From JBDSKH01 sp050245915 (GTDB lineage: Bacteria; Actinomycetota; Actinomycetes; Actinomycetales; Microbacteriaceae): a stretch of 64,000 bases of DNA. Positions 45,622 through 54,583 of the stretch are shown here, piece after piece. Made by a program: the position numbers and the translations under genes. The notes under the pieces are model-generated. The model saw nothing but the letters and a program-made list of their open reading frames with translations. It did no database searches and was not told where the DNA came from. The stretch's first letter is position 1, and each line of letters begins with the position of its first letter. Where the stretch lies: assembly GCA_050245915.1 (NCBI GenBank), contig JBFWWZ010000003.1:1-64000 (forward strand), in the 5' to 3' direction.

Positions 45622-46259
45622 CCCGCCGCGACCGAGGTCCAGAGCAGCCAGGCGAGGTAGAGGCCGAGCCCCACCGTCACCACCAGGATGCCGAGCGACA
45701 ACGCCCAGTCGCCCCCGGTCGCCGGGACGGGTGCGCCCGACTCCCGCGCGCCGTAGTGCGTCATCTGACTCGGCGACCATTTCGCGGTGTCGCCTTCGGT
45801 GAACCGCTGGTCCGCCGCGTTGGTCGTGCCGAGGAACAGCCGCTGCGGGCTCGCACGGAACTCCAGCACCAGCGGCACCGCGCCCATGATCACGAACATC
45901 ACTCCGAGCAGCAGGAAGGTGATGCCACCGGGCACCGTCGACGAGATGAGGAACGCGATGCCGAGCCCGATGAAGAGCACCGGCCACGCCCAGGAGACCA
46001 GCGGGGTGCCGAAGCCCTGTGCGAAGACGGCGCCGATGGCGACGCCGGCGATGCCGGTCCAGATCGAGATCGGCACGAACGCGATCACGGCCTCGGGGCA
46101 CTGGGTCTCGATCACGTACGGGCCGCCGCTGGCGCAGAAGCCGCCGAGACCCATGACGGTGGCGCTGCCGAGGTAGAGCAGCGAGAACGAGACCGTGAAC
46201 ACCAGCCACGAGACGATCGATCCCAGCACCCGCCAGAGCGGGGACGCGAACCGCTTCAC
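45618..46259 (-). CDS. Membrane protein with GGxCASGGPY motif, paralog 2
   Basis: 213 residues. Same layout: helix 1, loop GGFCASGGPYVIETQCP, several helices, then a ~40-residue soluble stretch (FTEGDTAKWSPSQMTHYGA) and a last helix. GTGA overlaps at both ends show a three-gene operon. Confidence 0.75.
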   Translation of the reverse strand: MKRFASPLWRVLGSIVSWLVFTVSFSLLYLGSATVMGLGGFCASGGPYVIETQCPEAVIAFVPISIWTGIAGVAIGAVFAQGFGTPLVSWAWPVLFIGLGIAFLISSTVPGGITFLLLGVMFVIMGAVPLVLEFRASPQRLFLGTTNAADQRFTEGDTAKWSPSQMTHYGARESGAPVPATGGDWALSLGILVVTVGLGLYLAWLLWTSVAAG

Positions 46260-46948
46260 TGCGCGCCTCTCAGCAGCACCCACGGGGTGACCGCCAGGAT
46301 GCCGAGCACGGCACCCAGCGCGATCGACCCGAGCGACACGACCAGGCTGAGCAGCCAGTCGCCGGCTGTCGGCTCGACGGTCTCGCCGTCCATGCGGCTG
46401 AACGCGTACACCGTGCGGGGAGCCCCCGGCTTCTCGGTGAACCGCCGGTCGCGCACGTCGGTGCGCCCCAGCACCACGCGTCGGGGTCCGGCGCGCAGTT
46501 CGAAGATCAGGGGGGCGATGCCCATCAGCACGAAGAGCGTGCCGCAGAGGATGCCCACGAACACCCCGCCGAGCGGGATCATCTGGAAGAACCCGATCCC
46601 GAGGCCGACGAAGAGGATCGGCCAGCCCCACACCAGCACCGGGGCGGCGAACCCCTTCTGGAAGAAGAAGGCGAGCGCCCAGGAGATGAACACCGCGAAG
46701 AAGCCGACGGGGAACGCCCAGATGAGCGTGTCGGGGCATTCCGTCGCTATCTCATACGGGCCGCCGCTGGCGCAGAAGCCGCCGAGCGTCGTCAGGATCG
46801 ACGCGCTGAGGTAGAGCAGCGTGAAGCCGAACATGAACAGCACCCACGAGACGATGGCGCCGGGGACGCGCCACGCGGGTCCGGCGAAACGCGGCGGGCG
46901 GGGCGAGCCTCCGCCGGTCGGTGTCCAGTACCTGGGGGTCGAACTCAT
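46256..46948 (-). CDS. Membrane protein with GGxCASGGPY motif, paralog 1
   Basis: 230 residues. First of three paralogs; loop GGFCASGGPYEIATECP. The ATG at 46948 is preferred to a GTG six bases upstream because TAGCTT ends exactly 6 nt before it. The three proteins have about 30-40% visible identity in helices and loop motif. No function known. Confidence 0.75.
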   Translation of the reverse strand: MSSTPRYWTPTGGGSPRPPRFAGPAWRVPGAIVSWVLFMFGFTLLYLSASILTTLGGFCASGGPYEIATECPDTLIWAFPVGFFAVFISWALAFFFQKGFAAPVLVWGWPILFVGLGIGFFQMIPLGGVFVGILCGTLFVLMGIAPLIFELRAGPRRVVLGRTDVRDRRFTEKPGAPRTVYAFSRMDGETVEPTAGDWLLSLVVSLGSIALGAVLGILAVTPWVLLRGAQ

Positions 46949-46954
46949 GGCCAC

Positions 46955-46974
46955 AAGCTAGCGGATGCCAGACT
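46955..46974. promoter_or_regulatory. Divergent leaderless -10 elements
   Basis: TAGCTT on the minus strand (46955-46960), 6 nt before the ATG at 46948; CAGACT on the plus strand (46969-46974), 6 nt before the GTG at 46981. Confidence 0.5.
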
Positions 46975-46980
46975 GGCACC

Positions 46981-47622
46981 GTGACCGCCGTCCGACCCGA
47001 ACCCGCCGTCCTGGAAGGGCGTTTCGTTCGCCTCGAGCCGTTCGCGCCGGAGCACCTGCCCGGCCTCTTCAGGGCGCTCTGGCATCCCGAGGTCTTCGCC
47101 GGCGGCTACGGGGGCGGCCCCGCCGGGATGCCGCGCGACCGTGAGGCGTTCGACGTCTGGGCATCCGGCTATGGGGTCGGGCCGAACGCGATCCGCTTCG
47201 TGGTCCGCATCGCGGGCGGCCCGCACGACGGCGAGATCGTCGGCGCGTCGACGCTCGGCGACCTCGACGAGGAGCGCGAGCACGCGCACATCGGCTGGAC
47301 CGGGTACGACCCGCGGGTCTGGGCCACGCAGGTGAACCCGGAGACGAAGCTGCTCATGCTCGGTCTCGCCTTCTCGCGCGGGTACGGCCGGGTGAAGCTG
47401 CAGGCCGACGACCGCAACGACCGGTCGCGCGGCGCGATGCTGAAGCTGGGTGCGCGGTTCGAGGGGATCGTCCGCCGCGACATGCGCCGCGCCGACGGAT
47501 CGTGGCGGGACTCCGCGGTGTACTCGATCCTGGTCGACGAGTGGCCGGGCGTGAAGGCGGGCCTCGAGGCGCGGCTGGCGGACTACGGGGACCAGCCGGT
47601 GCTCTTCCACGGCGCCGCTTAA
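46981..47622 (+). CDS. GNAT-family acetyltransferase (RimJ/RimL-like)
   Basis: 213 residues. GRFVRLEPFAPEHLPGLF at the N terminus, IGWTGYDPRVWATQVNPETKLLML near 100, and ADDRNDRSRGAMLKLGARFEGI near 142 match ribosomal-protein N-acetyltransferase-like GNATs. Its last codons overlap the direct repeat that starts the exopolysaccharide promoter. Confidence 0.87.
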   Translation: MTAVRPEPAVLEGRFVRLEPFAPEHLPGLFRALWHPEVFAGGYGGGPAGMPRDREAFDVWASGYGVGPNAIRFVVRIAGGPHDGEIVGASTLGDLDEEREHAHIGWTGYDPRVWATQVNPETKLLMLGLAFSRGYGRVKLQADDRNDRSRGAMLKLGARFEGIVRRDMRRADGSWRDSAVYSILVDEWPGVKAGLEARLADYGDQPVLFHGAA

Positions 47623-47700
47623 CCCGTCACTTAACCCCGGACACTGCCCGCGTTTGCGGCCCCCGGATGGGGGACGCGGGGGTCATGCCGTTCCTAACCT
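47619..47700 (+). promoter_or_regulatory. Exopolysaccharide promoter 1: TTAACCC direct repeat and -10
   Basis: TTAACCC at 47619-47625 and 47631-47637 (5 nt between). TAACCT at 47695-47700 starts 57 nt after the repeat. ACGCGG lies 21 nt before the -10. The same arrangement occurs before the other two operons of the locus. Confidence 0.7.
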
Positions 47701-47772
47701 GGGCCTTGCCGCAACCCCCCGCCGGCGGCCCTTACCCGACTGCCGGCTGCGGCGTCCCCCGATAACCCGATG

Positions 47773-47809
47773 ACCCCACCGGCGCCTTCTCAGTAGTCGC
47801 CGGTGGGGT
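47773..47809 (+). promoter_or_regulatory. 12-bp leader hairpin before the first exopolysaccharide gene
   Basis: Perfect 12-bp inverted repeat, left arm 47773-47784 and right arm 47798-47809, 13-nt loop. It sits in the ~115-nt leader between promoter 1 and the GTG at 47823 and ends immediately before the GAGGA ribosome site. Could be an attenuator or protein-binding leader. The rest of the 200-bp gap holds only the promoter. Confidence 0.6.
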
Positions 47810-47822
47810 GAGGACGGCCCCC

Positions 47823-49280
47823 GTGACGCACACCGCCGACCGCGGTTACCCCTGGCAGCTCTCCGGAGCACAGGGATGGTCGGTCCAGCGCGTGCGGGCC
47901 CACGCCACCGACTGGGTGCGGCGCTTCCAGGGCTACGTCGCCGTCAGCGACATCGTGGTGGTGCTGCTCGCGACGGCCAGCACGCACACCCTCTGGTTCG
48001 GGCTCGAGCACGTGCAGGTGAGCACGGCATCCCACTTCGGCGTCGACTACGTCACGTTCTCGGTGGCTCTCGTGGTGCTCTGGATGCTGGCGCTGGCCGT
48101 CGCGGGAACGCGCGACAGCCGCATCCTGGGCACCGATTCGACCGAGTACCGCCGCATCATCAACGCCACCCTCGGGCTGTTCGGCACGATCGCGGTGATC
48201 GCCGCGATGACCCAGACGGATGTCGCGCGCGGGTACCTGATCACTGCGTTCCCGCTGGGCACGCTCCTGCTGCTCCTGTCGCGGTGGCTGTGGCGCCGCT
48301 GGCTGCACGCACGCCGCCGCCGAGGGGAGCTGTCGTTCCGCGTGCTGCTGGTCGGCAGCGAGGCGAGCGTGCGCGAGCTGGAGGCGTCCCTGGCGATCCG
48401 CACCGACGCCGGCTATCGCGTCGTGGCGACGGCGATCACCGACGTCCCCGGCGCACCGGACCTCGGCGACGTGCTCGCGCTCACACGCCCGGACACCGTG
48501 ATCGTCGTCGGGTCGGACGTCTCGTCCAGCCGCATCAACGACCTCAGCTGGCGTCTCGACCCGGGGCAGCAGCTCGTCGTCGCGCCGCAGCTCGTCGGGG
48601 TCGCCGGTTCCCGCATCCACACCCGCCCGGTGTCGGGTCTGCCGCTCATCCACGTCGAGACCCCGTCGTACGACGGACCCAAGCGGTTCGCGAAGCGCGC
48701 CTTCGACCTGGTGTTCGGTCTCGGGCTGCTGCTGGTGCTCTGGCCGCTGTTCCTCGTGACGGCGATCCTCATCAAGCTCAGCTCGCGCGGGCCGGTGTTC
48801 TACGGCCAGGAGCGCATCGGGCTCTCGGGCGAGCCGTTCACGATGCTCAAGTTCCGCAGCATGGTCACCGACGCCGACGCCCACCTCGCCCGACTGCTGG
48901 CGGAGCAGGGCACCGACGGCACGCCGCTCTTCAAGGTGAAGGACGACCCGCGGGTCACCCGGGTCGGCAAGGTGCTGCGCCGCTACTCGATCGACGAGCT
49001 GCCGCAGCTGCTGAACGTGATCCGCGGCGACATGAGCCTCGTCGGGCCGCGTCCGCAGCGCGACGGCGAGGTGCGCCTCTACGACAGCAAGGCCGGGCGG
49101 CGCCTGGTCGTCAAGCCCGGCATGAGCGGCCTCTGGCAGGTGAGCGGCCGGTCGAACCTCTCGTGGGAAGACGCCATCCGGCTCGACCTGTACTACGTCG
49201 AGAACTGGTCGATCACCAACGACCTCATCATCCTGCTGCGCACCGCACGGGCCGTGGTCGGAGCGGACGGAGCCTACTGA
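47823..49280 (+). CDS. Polyprenyl glycosyl-phosphotransferase (initiating enzyme)
   Basis: 485 residues of the WcaJ/WbaP type. Four helices in the first ~165 residues, a nucleotide-binding-like middle part (FRVLLVGSEASVRELE), then the catalytic Bac_transf domain from about 282 with a membrane hairpin, LKFRSMVTDAD, RRYSIDELPQLLNVIRGDMSLVGPRP and YYVENWS. It puts the first sugar phosphate on undecaprenyl phosphate. GTG 47823 is chosen for the GAGGA site 8 nt upstream; GTG 47808 lies in the hairpin. Confidence 0.9.
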   Translation: MTHTADRGYPWQLSGAQGWSVQRVRAHATDWVRRFQGYVAVSDIVVVLLATASTHTLWFGLEHVQVSTASHFGVDYVTFSVALVVLWMLALAVAGTRDSRILGTDSTEYRRIINATLGLFGTIAVIAAMTQTDVARGYLITAFPLGTLLLLLSRWLWRRWLHARRRRGELSFRVLLVGSEASVRELEASLAIRTDAGYRVVATAITDVPGAPDLGDVLALTRPDTVIVVGSDVSSSRINDLSWRLDPGQQLVVAPQLVGVAGSRIHTRPVSGLPLIHVETPSYDGPKRFAKRAFDLVFGLGLLLVLWPLFLVTAILIKLSSRGPVFYGQERIGLSGEPFTMLKFRSMVTDADAHLARLLAEQGTDGTPLFKVKDDPRVTRVGKVLRRYSIDELPQLLNVIRGDMSLVGPRPQRDGEVRLYDSKAGRRLVVKPGMSGLWQVSGRSNLSWEDAIRLDLYYVENWSITNDLIILLRTARAVVGADGAY

Positions 49281-51403
49281 TGACCGTCGTCCTGCATGTC
49301 GTGGAGAGCTGGGGCGCCGGCGTGCGGTCTGCCGTGCTGCAGTTCGTCGCCGCCACCCCGCAGTTCGAGCACCACCTGCTGCGCGGCGTCCGTCGCGCGG
49401 AGTTCGCCTCCGAGGACGAGCAGCGTTTCGCCAGCGTGGGTGTGCTGCCCGCCGGGCCGCTCGCCGCCCGCCGGGCCGTCCGGCGCGGTGTGGCCGCCGT
49501 GCAGCCGGATGTCGTGCACGCCCACTCGTCATACGCCGGGCTGTTCGTGCGCACCGCGCTGCGTCGCTCGTCGACGCGGCGGCTGGTGTACAGCCCGCAC
49601 TGCTTCGGGTTCGAACGCCGCGACATCGCGCCGCCGGTGCGGCTCGCGATCCGCATGGTGGAGCGCGTCCTGGCGCGCAACACGGACACGATCGCCGCAT
49701 GCTCCCCGGGTGAAGCGCGCGCCGCATCCCGGCTCGGCGCCCGCCGCGTCGTCTACGTGCCGAACGTCGCGACGGTGCCCGCCCTCGCGATGCTCGAGCA
49801 CCGGGATGCGAACCGGGTCGTCGCGGTGGGCAGGATCGGCGCGCAGAAGGACCCCGACTTCTTCCGGGCCACGGTGCTGCACCTGCGGCGCACCGGGCAC
49901 CCGGATCTCGACGCGCGCTGGATCGGCGACGGCGACGACCGCATCGCCCGCACGCGCCTGGAGCGCGCCGGCATCCCCACCACCGGCTGGCTGCCGTCAT
50001 TCGACGCACACAAGGCTCTCGGGCAGGCGGGTGTCTACCTGCACACGGCACGCTGGGAGGGCTTCCCGGTCTCGATCCTCGAGGCGATCGAGCTCGGCAT
50101 CCCGGTGCTCGCCCGCGAGGTGCCGACCATGGCGGGCGCGATCGCGACGCCCGGTCTCAGCACCCCGCAGCAGATGGCGGCGGCGGCCGAGCAGCTGCTG
50201 CACGGCGGGGAGGCCGCGCGGCACGCGAACCTGTCGGCCTGGCAGCGCAAGCTCGCCGAGAACACGCCCGAGCGTCAGGCGCGTGCCCTGACCGCGGCGT
50301 ACCAGCCGTCCGCGCGGCAGGCGGTTCTGATCAACGGCAAATGGCTGAGCGCGCAGGCGAGCGGCATGCAGCGCTATGCAGGCGAGGTCGCCCGCCGGGT
50401 GCTCGAGCTCGACCCGGCCGCACGCGTCGTCGTCCCGCGCGACGCGGTGCTGCCCGACTGGCTGCCGGCCTCGCGGGTGATCCGCTGCCGGGGTCGCGGC
50501 ATCGTGTTCGAGCAGCTGATGCTGCCATGGCACGCGCGCGGCGCGATGCTGCTCAACCTGGCCGGCCCCGCACCCCTCATCAAGCGCGACCAGCTCGTCG
50601 TCATGCACGACGTCACGCCCGCCCGGTTCCCGAAGACGTTCTCGCGCGCGTTCGTGCTCTGGTACTCGCTGATGTACCGGGTGCTGTCGCGCCGGGCGCG
50701 CCACCTCGCGACGGTGTCGGAGTTCAGCCGCCGCGAACTCGCCGAGGTGCTCGACGTCGACCCGGCGCGGTTCGCGCTCGCCCCGAACGGCCACGAGCAC
50801 GCCTACGCGGCCCGCGCCTCGGCCGACGAGGTGACCCTCGACCGGGAGCTCGCCGCCCGCACCGGCGAGGACTACGTGCTCTGCGTCGGCAACCTCACCC
50901 CGAGCAAGAACCTCGCGCCGGTGACCCGTGCGCTCGCCGCCGCAGGGATCCCCGTGGTCGTGGTCGGCGCCGCCGGGAGCCGTCGCGTGTTCACGCAGGA
51001 GTCGCCGCTCGACGCCCCCGGCATCCATCTCGCGGGCCGGCTGAGCGACGGGGAGCTCGCCCTGCTGCTGAAGAACGCGCGGGCGCTGGTGTTCCCGTCG
51101 CTGTACGAGGGTTTCGGCCTGCCGCTCGTCGAGGCGCAGGCGCTCGGCTGCCCGGTGATCGCCTCCGACCGGGCGTCGATCCCGGAGGTGGCGGGCGAGG
51201 GCGCCGTATACTTCGATCCGACCCGGCCCGAGGATGCGGTGCGCAGGGTGCGCGAGCTCGACGCGGAGGGGCGCAAACGGCTCGTCGCGAGCGGCCGCCG
51301 CAACATCGCCCGCTTCTCGTGGGACCGCACCGCCGAGGTGCTGCTGGAGCTCGCCACCGACGCCCCGGTGCCGCTGACGGACGGCCGGTGGATGCTGTCG
51401 TGA
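49280..51403 (+). CDS. Fused GT4-GT4 glycosyltransferase
   Basis: 707 residues without internal stop. Domain 1 (1 to ~345): VLHVVESWGAGVRSAV start, YSPHCFGFERR, and the GT4 donor motif WEGFPVSILEAIELGIPVLA near 257. Domain 2 (from ~350): LINGKWLSAQASGMQRYA start, LCVGNLTPSKNLAPV, and FPSLYEGFGLPLVEAQALGCPVIAS near 610. Each half has its own GT-B fold and E-x7-E motif, so it should add two sugars. The ATG shares one base with the upstream stop. Confidence 0.85.
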   Translation: MTVVLHVVESWGAGVRSAVLQFVAATPQFEHHLLRGVRRAEFASEDEQRFASVGVLPAGPLAARRAVRRGVAAVQPDVVHAHSSYAGLFVRTALRRSSTRRLVYSPHCFGFERRDIAPPVRLAIRMVERVLARNTDTIAACSPGEARAASRLGARRVVYVPNVATVPALAMLEHRDANRVVAVGRIGAQKDPDFFRATVLHLRRTGHPDLDARWIGDGDDRIARTRLERAGIPTTGWLPSFDAHKALGQAGVYLHTARWEGFPVSILEAIELGIPVLAREVPTMAGAIATPGLSTPQQMAAAAEQLLHGGEAARHANLSAWQRKLAENTPERQARALTAAYQPSARQAVLINGKWLSAQASGMQRYAGEVARRVLELDPAARVVVPRDAVLPDWLPASRVIRCRGRGIVFEQLMLPWHARGAMLLNLAGPAPLIKRDQLVVMHDVTPARFPKTFSRAFVLWYSLMYRVLSRRARHLATVSEFSRRELAEVLDVDPARFALAPNGHEHAYAARASADEVTLDRELAARTGEDYVLCVGNLTPSKNLAPVTRALAAAGIPVVVVGAAGSRRVFTQESPLDAPGIHLAGRLSDGELALLLKNARALVFPSLYEGFGLPLVEAQALGCPVIASDRASIPEVAGEGAVYFDPTRPEDAVRRVRELDAEGRKRLVASGRRNIARFSWDRTAEVLLELATDAPVPLTDGRWMLS

Positions 51404-52560
51404 AGGTCGCGCACGTGATCGGCTCGCTGCTCGAGCCCCTGGGCGGGGCCGAGCAGTATGTCGTCGAGGTCGCGCGCGCACAGGCGGCGGCAGGTCATGA
51501 GGTCGCGGTGGTGACCGGCTGGGCATCCGCCCCGGTGGTCGCCCGGCTGCTCGCCGACGGGGTCTCCGTCGAGGTGACCCCGGTGCGCCGGCCCTACCCG
51601 CCCGACCGGCGCGGGTCGCGGCCCGCCGCGCTGCTCTTCCACGCGCTCGACCTGCTCGACAGCATCCGCACCCCGCGCGCACTCCGGCGCGTTCTCGCGC
51701 GTGACTGGGATGTGGTGCACGCCCACCGTGTCGCCGGCCTCGGCGCCGGGCTGCTGCGGTCGACAACGGCCCCGGTCGTCGTCACCGTGCACGACTACTC
51801 GCTCGTGGACACGCGGTCGAGCCTGCTGCGCGGCGGCATGGTCGCGGTGCGGCCGCCGCTCGTGCAGCGGCTCCGCACCCGGGTGACATCGCGCGCGGTC
51901 GAGCGGGCGCGGCTGATCTTCCCGTCGGAGGAGCTGCGCGAGCGGCACCGGGCGTGGGGGCTGCGCGTCCCGGCGTCCGAGGTCGTGCCGCACGGCTGGC
52001 GCATCGGCGCGGCACGGTCCGGCCGCGGCACGGACACCGGTCCGGTGGTGTTCCTCTTCCTCGGCAAGCTGCTGCCGACGAAGGGCGTGCCGCAGCTGCT
52101 CGAGGCGTGGGGCGACGGCATCCCCGGCGCCGAGTTGTGGATCGCAGGCGCCGGCCCGCTCGCCGCAGCGGTCGCCGCGGCTCCGGTGCGTGCGCTGGGC
52201 TGGCTGGATGCCACCGGCCGCGACACCGCGCTGGCCGCGGCCTCCGCGATGGTGCTGCCCTCCACGGGTCCCGAGATCTTCCTGCTCGCCGCGGCGGAGG
52301 GCGCACTCGCCGGGCTGCCGGTGATCAGCACCACGGTCGCGGCGCCGCCGGCCGTCCGGGATGGCGTGTCCGGCATCCTGACCGGCGCCGACCCGGCCGC
52401 CCTGCGCGCCGCCATGCTGCACCTGATGGACCCGGTGGAGCGCGCGCGTCTCGCCGCCGGGGCGCGACAGTTCGCGGCCGAGCTCGACCTCGACCGTCAC
52501 CTGGAACGCGTGCACGCCGTCTATGCGGCCGCCGGCGCCCGTGCGGAGGTGCGCCGATGA
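51400..52560 (+). CDS. GT4 glycosyltransferase
   Basis: 386 residues. HVIGSLLEPLGGAEQYV at the N terminus (acceptor side), LGKLLPTKGVPQLLEA near 220, and PEIFLLAAAEGALAGLPVIST near 290 in place of the usual E-x7-E. GTGA overlap with the fused transferase. Adds a sugar in repeat-unit assembly. Confidence 0.87.
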   Translation: MKVAHVIGSLLEPLGGAEQYVVEVARAQAAAGHEVAVVTGWASAPVVARLLADGVSVEVTPVRRPYPPDRRGSRPAALLFHALDLLDSIRTPRALRRVLARDWDVVHAHRVAGLGAGLLRSTTAPVVVTVHDYSLVDTRSSLLRGGMVAVRPPLVQRLRTRVTSRAVERARLIFPSEELRERHRAWGLRVPASEVVPHGWRIGAARSGRGTDTGPVVFLFLGKLLPTKGVPQLLEAWGDGIPGAELWIAGAGPLAAAVAAAPVRALGWLDATGRDTALAAASAMVLPSTGPEIFLLAAAEGALAGLPVISTTVAAPPAVRDGVSGILTGADPAALRAAMLHLMDPVERARLAAGARQFAAELDLDRHLERVHAVYAAAGARAEVRR

Positions 52561-53027
52561 TCGGTTTCATTCCGGGGCACCGCAAGAGCCTGCAGGACCG
52601 TCTGCTCGACGGCACCCGCCTGCCCGGCATCGGCAGGCTCGCCTACCTGGCGCTGAAGCTGCTCGGCGTCGAGTTCCCCCGCTCGGTGGAGTGGCAGGGG
52701 CCGATTCAGCTGGCGCACGGCTCGGTCGGCCTGGTCGTGCACCGCGACACCCGGATCGGCGCGCGGGTCACCATCCTGCCCGGCGTCGTGATCGGGATGC
52801 GGGACGCGCACATGCCCGCGGGCAGCATCCCCGAGGGTGGCCGGGTGATCATCGGGAACGATGTGACCATCGGGGCCGGGGCGAAGATCCTGTTCCGCTC
52901 GGGCGAGGATCTGATCGTCGCGGACGGCACCGTCGTCGGCGCGAACGCCGTGCTGCTGGACTCCACCGGTCCCGGTGAGACCTGGGCGGGGCTTCCCGCC
53001 CGCCCGGTCGGGACGCGGGTGAGGTGA
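52557..53027 (+). CDS. Left-handed beta-helix acyltransferase (serine O-acetyltransferase-like)
   Basis: 156 residues. Hexapeptide repeats from ~55 (LVVHRDTRIGARVTILPGVVIG, RVIIGNDVTIGAGAKIL, VADGTVVGANAVLL) and the end GLPARPVG are typical of CysE-related O-acetyltransferases in capsule loci. Likely decorates a sugar with acetyl or another acyl group. ATGA overlap upstream. Confidence 0.87.
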   Translation: MIGFIPGHRKSLQDRLLDGTRLPGIGRLAYLALKLLGVEFPRSVEWQGPIQLAHGSVGLVVHRDTRIGARVTILPGVVIGMRDAHMPAGSIPEGGRVIIGNDVTIGAGAKILFRSGEDLIVADGTVVGANAVLLDSTGPGETWAGLPARPVGTRVR

Positions 53028-53031
53028 CGGC

Positions 53032-54378
53032 GTGACCGTCCTCGGGGTGATCACGGTCGCCGCGGTCGTCGCAGCATGGCTGTTCCGTCGCGGCGCGGTG
53101 CAGTACGTGCTCGGTGTCGCTGCGGTGTTCCCGCAGACCGCCGGCCTGCTGATCGGCGACAAGGGCTTCCCGCTGTTCTACCTGGCGGTGACGGTGCTCG
53201 CCGTGCTCGCCGTCCCGCGGGTGCTGCTGGCTCTGGCTCATCCCCGCGAGACCCAGGATGCGGTGTCACCCCCGCGGTCGGTCGCCGACGTGCTGGCGGT
53301 CGCCCTCGTGATCTGGGGCGCGGTGATCAGTTTCGCCGGACCCCGCATCTTCGCCGGGCTGCCTGTCTTCGACCCGTCGCTCGGGGTCGACGTCCAGGTG
53401 GGTTCGCTCACCCCGCTCGCCCCGACCCTCGGTAACACCGCCCAGGCCGGTTACCTGGCCATCGCGGTCGTGTTCCTGCTGGCCGCGGGACGCCTGTTCC
53501 CCGTCGACCGTCGCATCGTGGCTGTCCTGATCTGGGCGACGGTGCTGCTCGCCGGAGCACGTCTGCTCGCCGGCCCCGCCTGGCCGCTGGAGCTGGTGCA
53601 GACGATGCCCGGCCTGCCGTACCAGAACGGCAGCCGGGCGGCCGGGACGTTCTACGAGCCGTCGGTGCTCGGCATGTACCTCACCGCGGCCGCCGGGTAC
53701 TTCGGCGCGCAGCTGCTCATGCGCCGCGAGGGCCCGGCCCTGGGGGCGCGCGCCTCAGCCGCCGCCGGCCTCGGCCTCGTCGCCGTCGAGTTCGTGGCCA
53801 ACGGCTCGGGCACCGCGCTGGTCGGCCTGGCGCTCGTCACCGCCCTGGGCGCCGTCGTGCTGATCTCCCGGATCGCACGCGCGCGCCGGCTCGAAGCGCG
53901 GCCCCTGCTCTACGCGGGCGGGCTCGCGGTGGTGGCCGCCGGCATCACGCAGGTACCCGCCGTGCTCGCGTACGCGATCGGGATGGTCCAGACCAAGCAG
54001 GAGTCGTTCAGCTTCGTCGCCCGCGGCGCCTCGAACCAGCGCTCGCTCGAGCTGGTCATGGAGACGCTCGGCCTCGGCGTGGGTCTCGGGGGCAACCGGC
54101 CCTCGAGCCTGCCGCTGTTCGTCGTCAGCTGCATCGGCATCCCCGGCACCGTCGCCCTGGTGGCGATCGTCGTCATCGCCATCCTCCGCGCCACCCGAGG
54201 CGAGCAGTTCACCTCGGTGTGGGCGCTGCTCGGGGGTCTCACCGCGGGCGCCGTCGCGGTCCCCGATCTCTCCACCCCGCTGATCTGGGTCGCGCTCGCG
54301 GCATGCATCGTGCCCGCGACGGCCGCCGCCGCATCCCGGCCCGCCATCGTCCCCCGGGAGCTGGTGCGCCATGGATAG
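53032..54378 (+). CDS. Polysaccharide polymerase / O-antigen ligase-like (Wzy)
   Basis: 448 residues, about 11 membrane helices with a large loop after the central helices (AGTFYEPSVLGMYL). Such topology plus the position after glycosyltransferases supports a Wzy-type polymerase. Sequence identity of Wzy proteins is low, so the call rests on topology and context. GTG 4 nt after the acyltransferase stop. Last gene of operon 1. Confidence 0.78.
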   Translation: MTVLGVITVAAVVAAWLFRRGAVQYVLGVAAVFPQTAGLLIGDKGFPLFYLAVTVLAVLAVPRVLLALAHPRETQDAVSPPRSVADVLAVALVIWGAVISFAGPRIFAGLPVFDPSLGVDVQVGSLTPLAPTLGNTAQAGYLAIAVVFLLAAGRLFPVDRRIVAVLIWATVLLAGARLLAGPAWPLELVQTMPGLPYQNGSRAAGTFYEPSVLGMYLTAAAGYFGAQLLMRREGPALGARASAAAGLGLVAVEFVANGSGTALVGLALVTALGAVVLISRIARARRLEARPLLYAGGLAVVAAGITQVPAVLAYAIGMVQTKQESFSFVARGASNQRSLELVMETLGLGVGLGGNRPSSLPLFVVSCIGIPGTVALVAIVVIAILRATRGEQFTSVWALLGGLTAGAVAVPDLSTPLIWVALAACIVPATAAAASRPAIVPRELVRHG

Positions 54379-54467
54379 CGGGCTGGATGACGCCATGGGT
54401 GTCGACGTCGAGCAGACCATCCCGTACGGCGCGCGTCCCGGGGAGGACAGCTTCGCGTGGCTGTTCC

Positions 54468-54549
54468 TTAACCCGGACGTTAACCCTGCCGACGGGTCCG
54501 CGGTTCGCACGTCAGGGCGGCGACACGCGGCGGCGCCCGCTCCTACGGT
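54468..54549 (+). promoter_or_regulatory. Exopolysaccharide promoter 2: TTAACCC direct repeat and -10
   Basis: TTAACCC at 54468-54474 and 54480-54486. TACGGT at 54544-54549 starts 57 nt after the repeat; ACGCGG lies 19 nt before it. The 205-bp gap (54379-54583) holds this promoter and no gene; the open frame through it is a shadow extension of the next gene. Confidence 0.75.
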
Positions 54550-54583
54550 GGACCCGGGTACCCCCCTGCCCGAAGGAATCGAC

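Noticed and set aside
54371..54583. N-terminal extension of the AcpS-like protein
   Set aside because: The stretch contains the direct repeat and -10 of the operon promoter, and the ATG at 54584 has a ribosome site.
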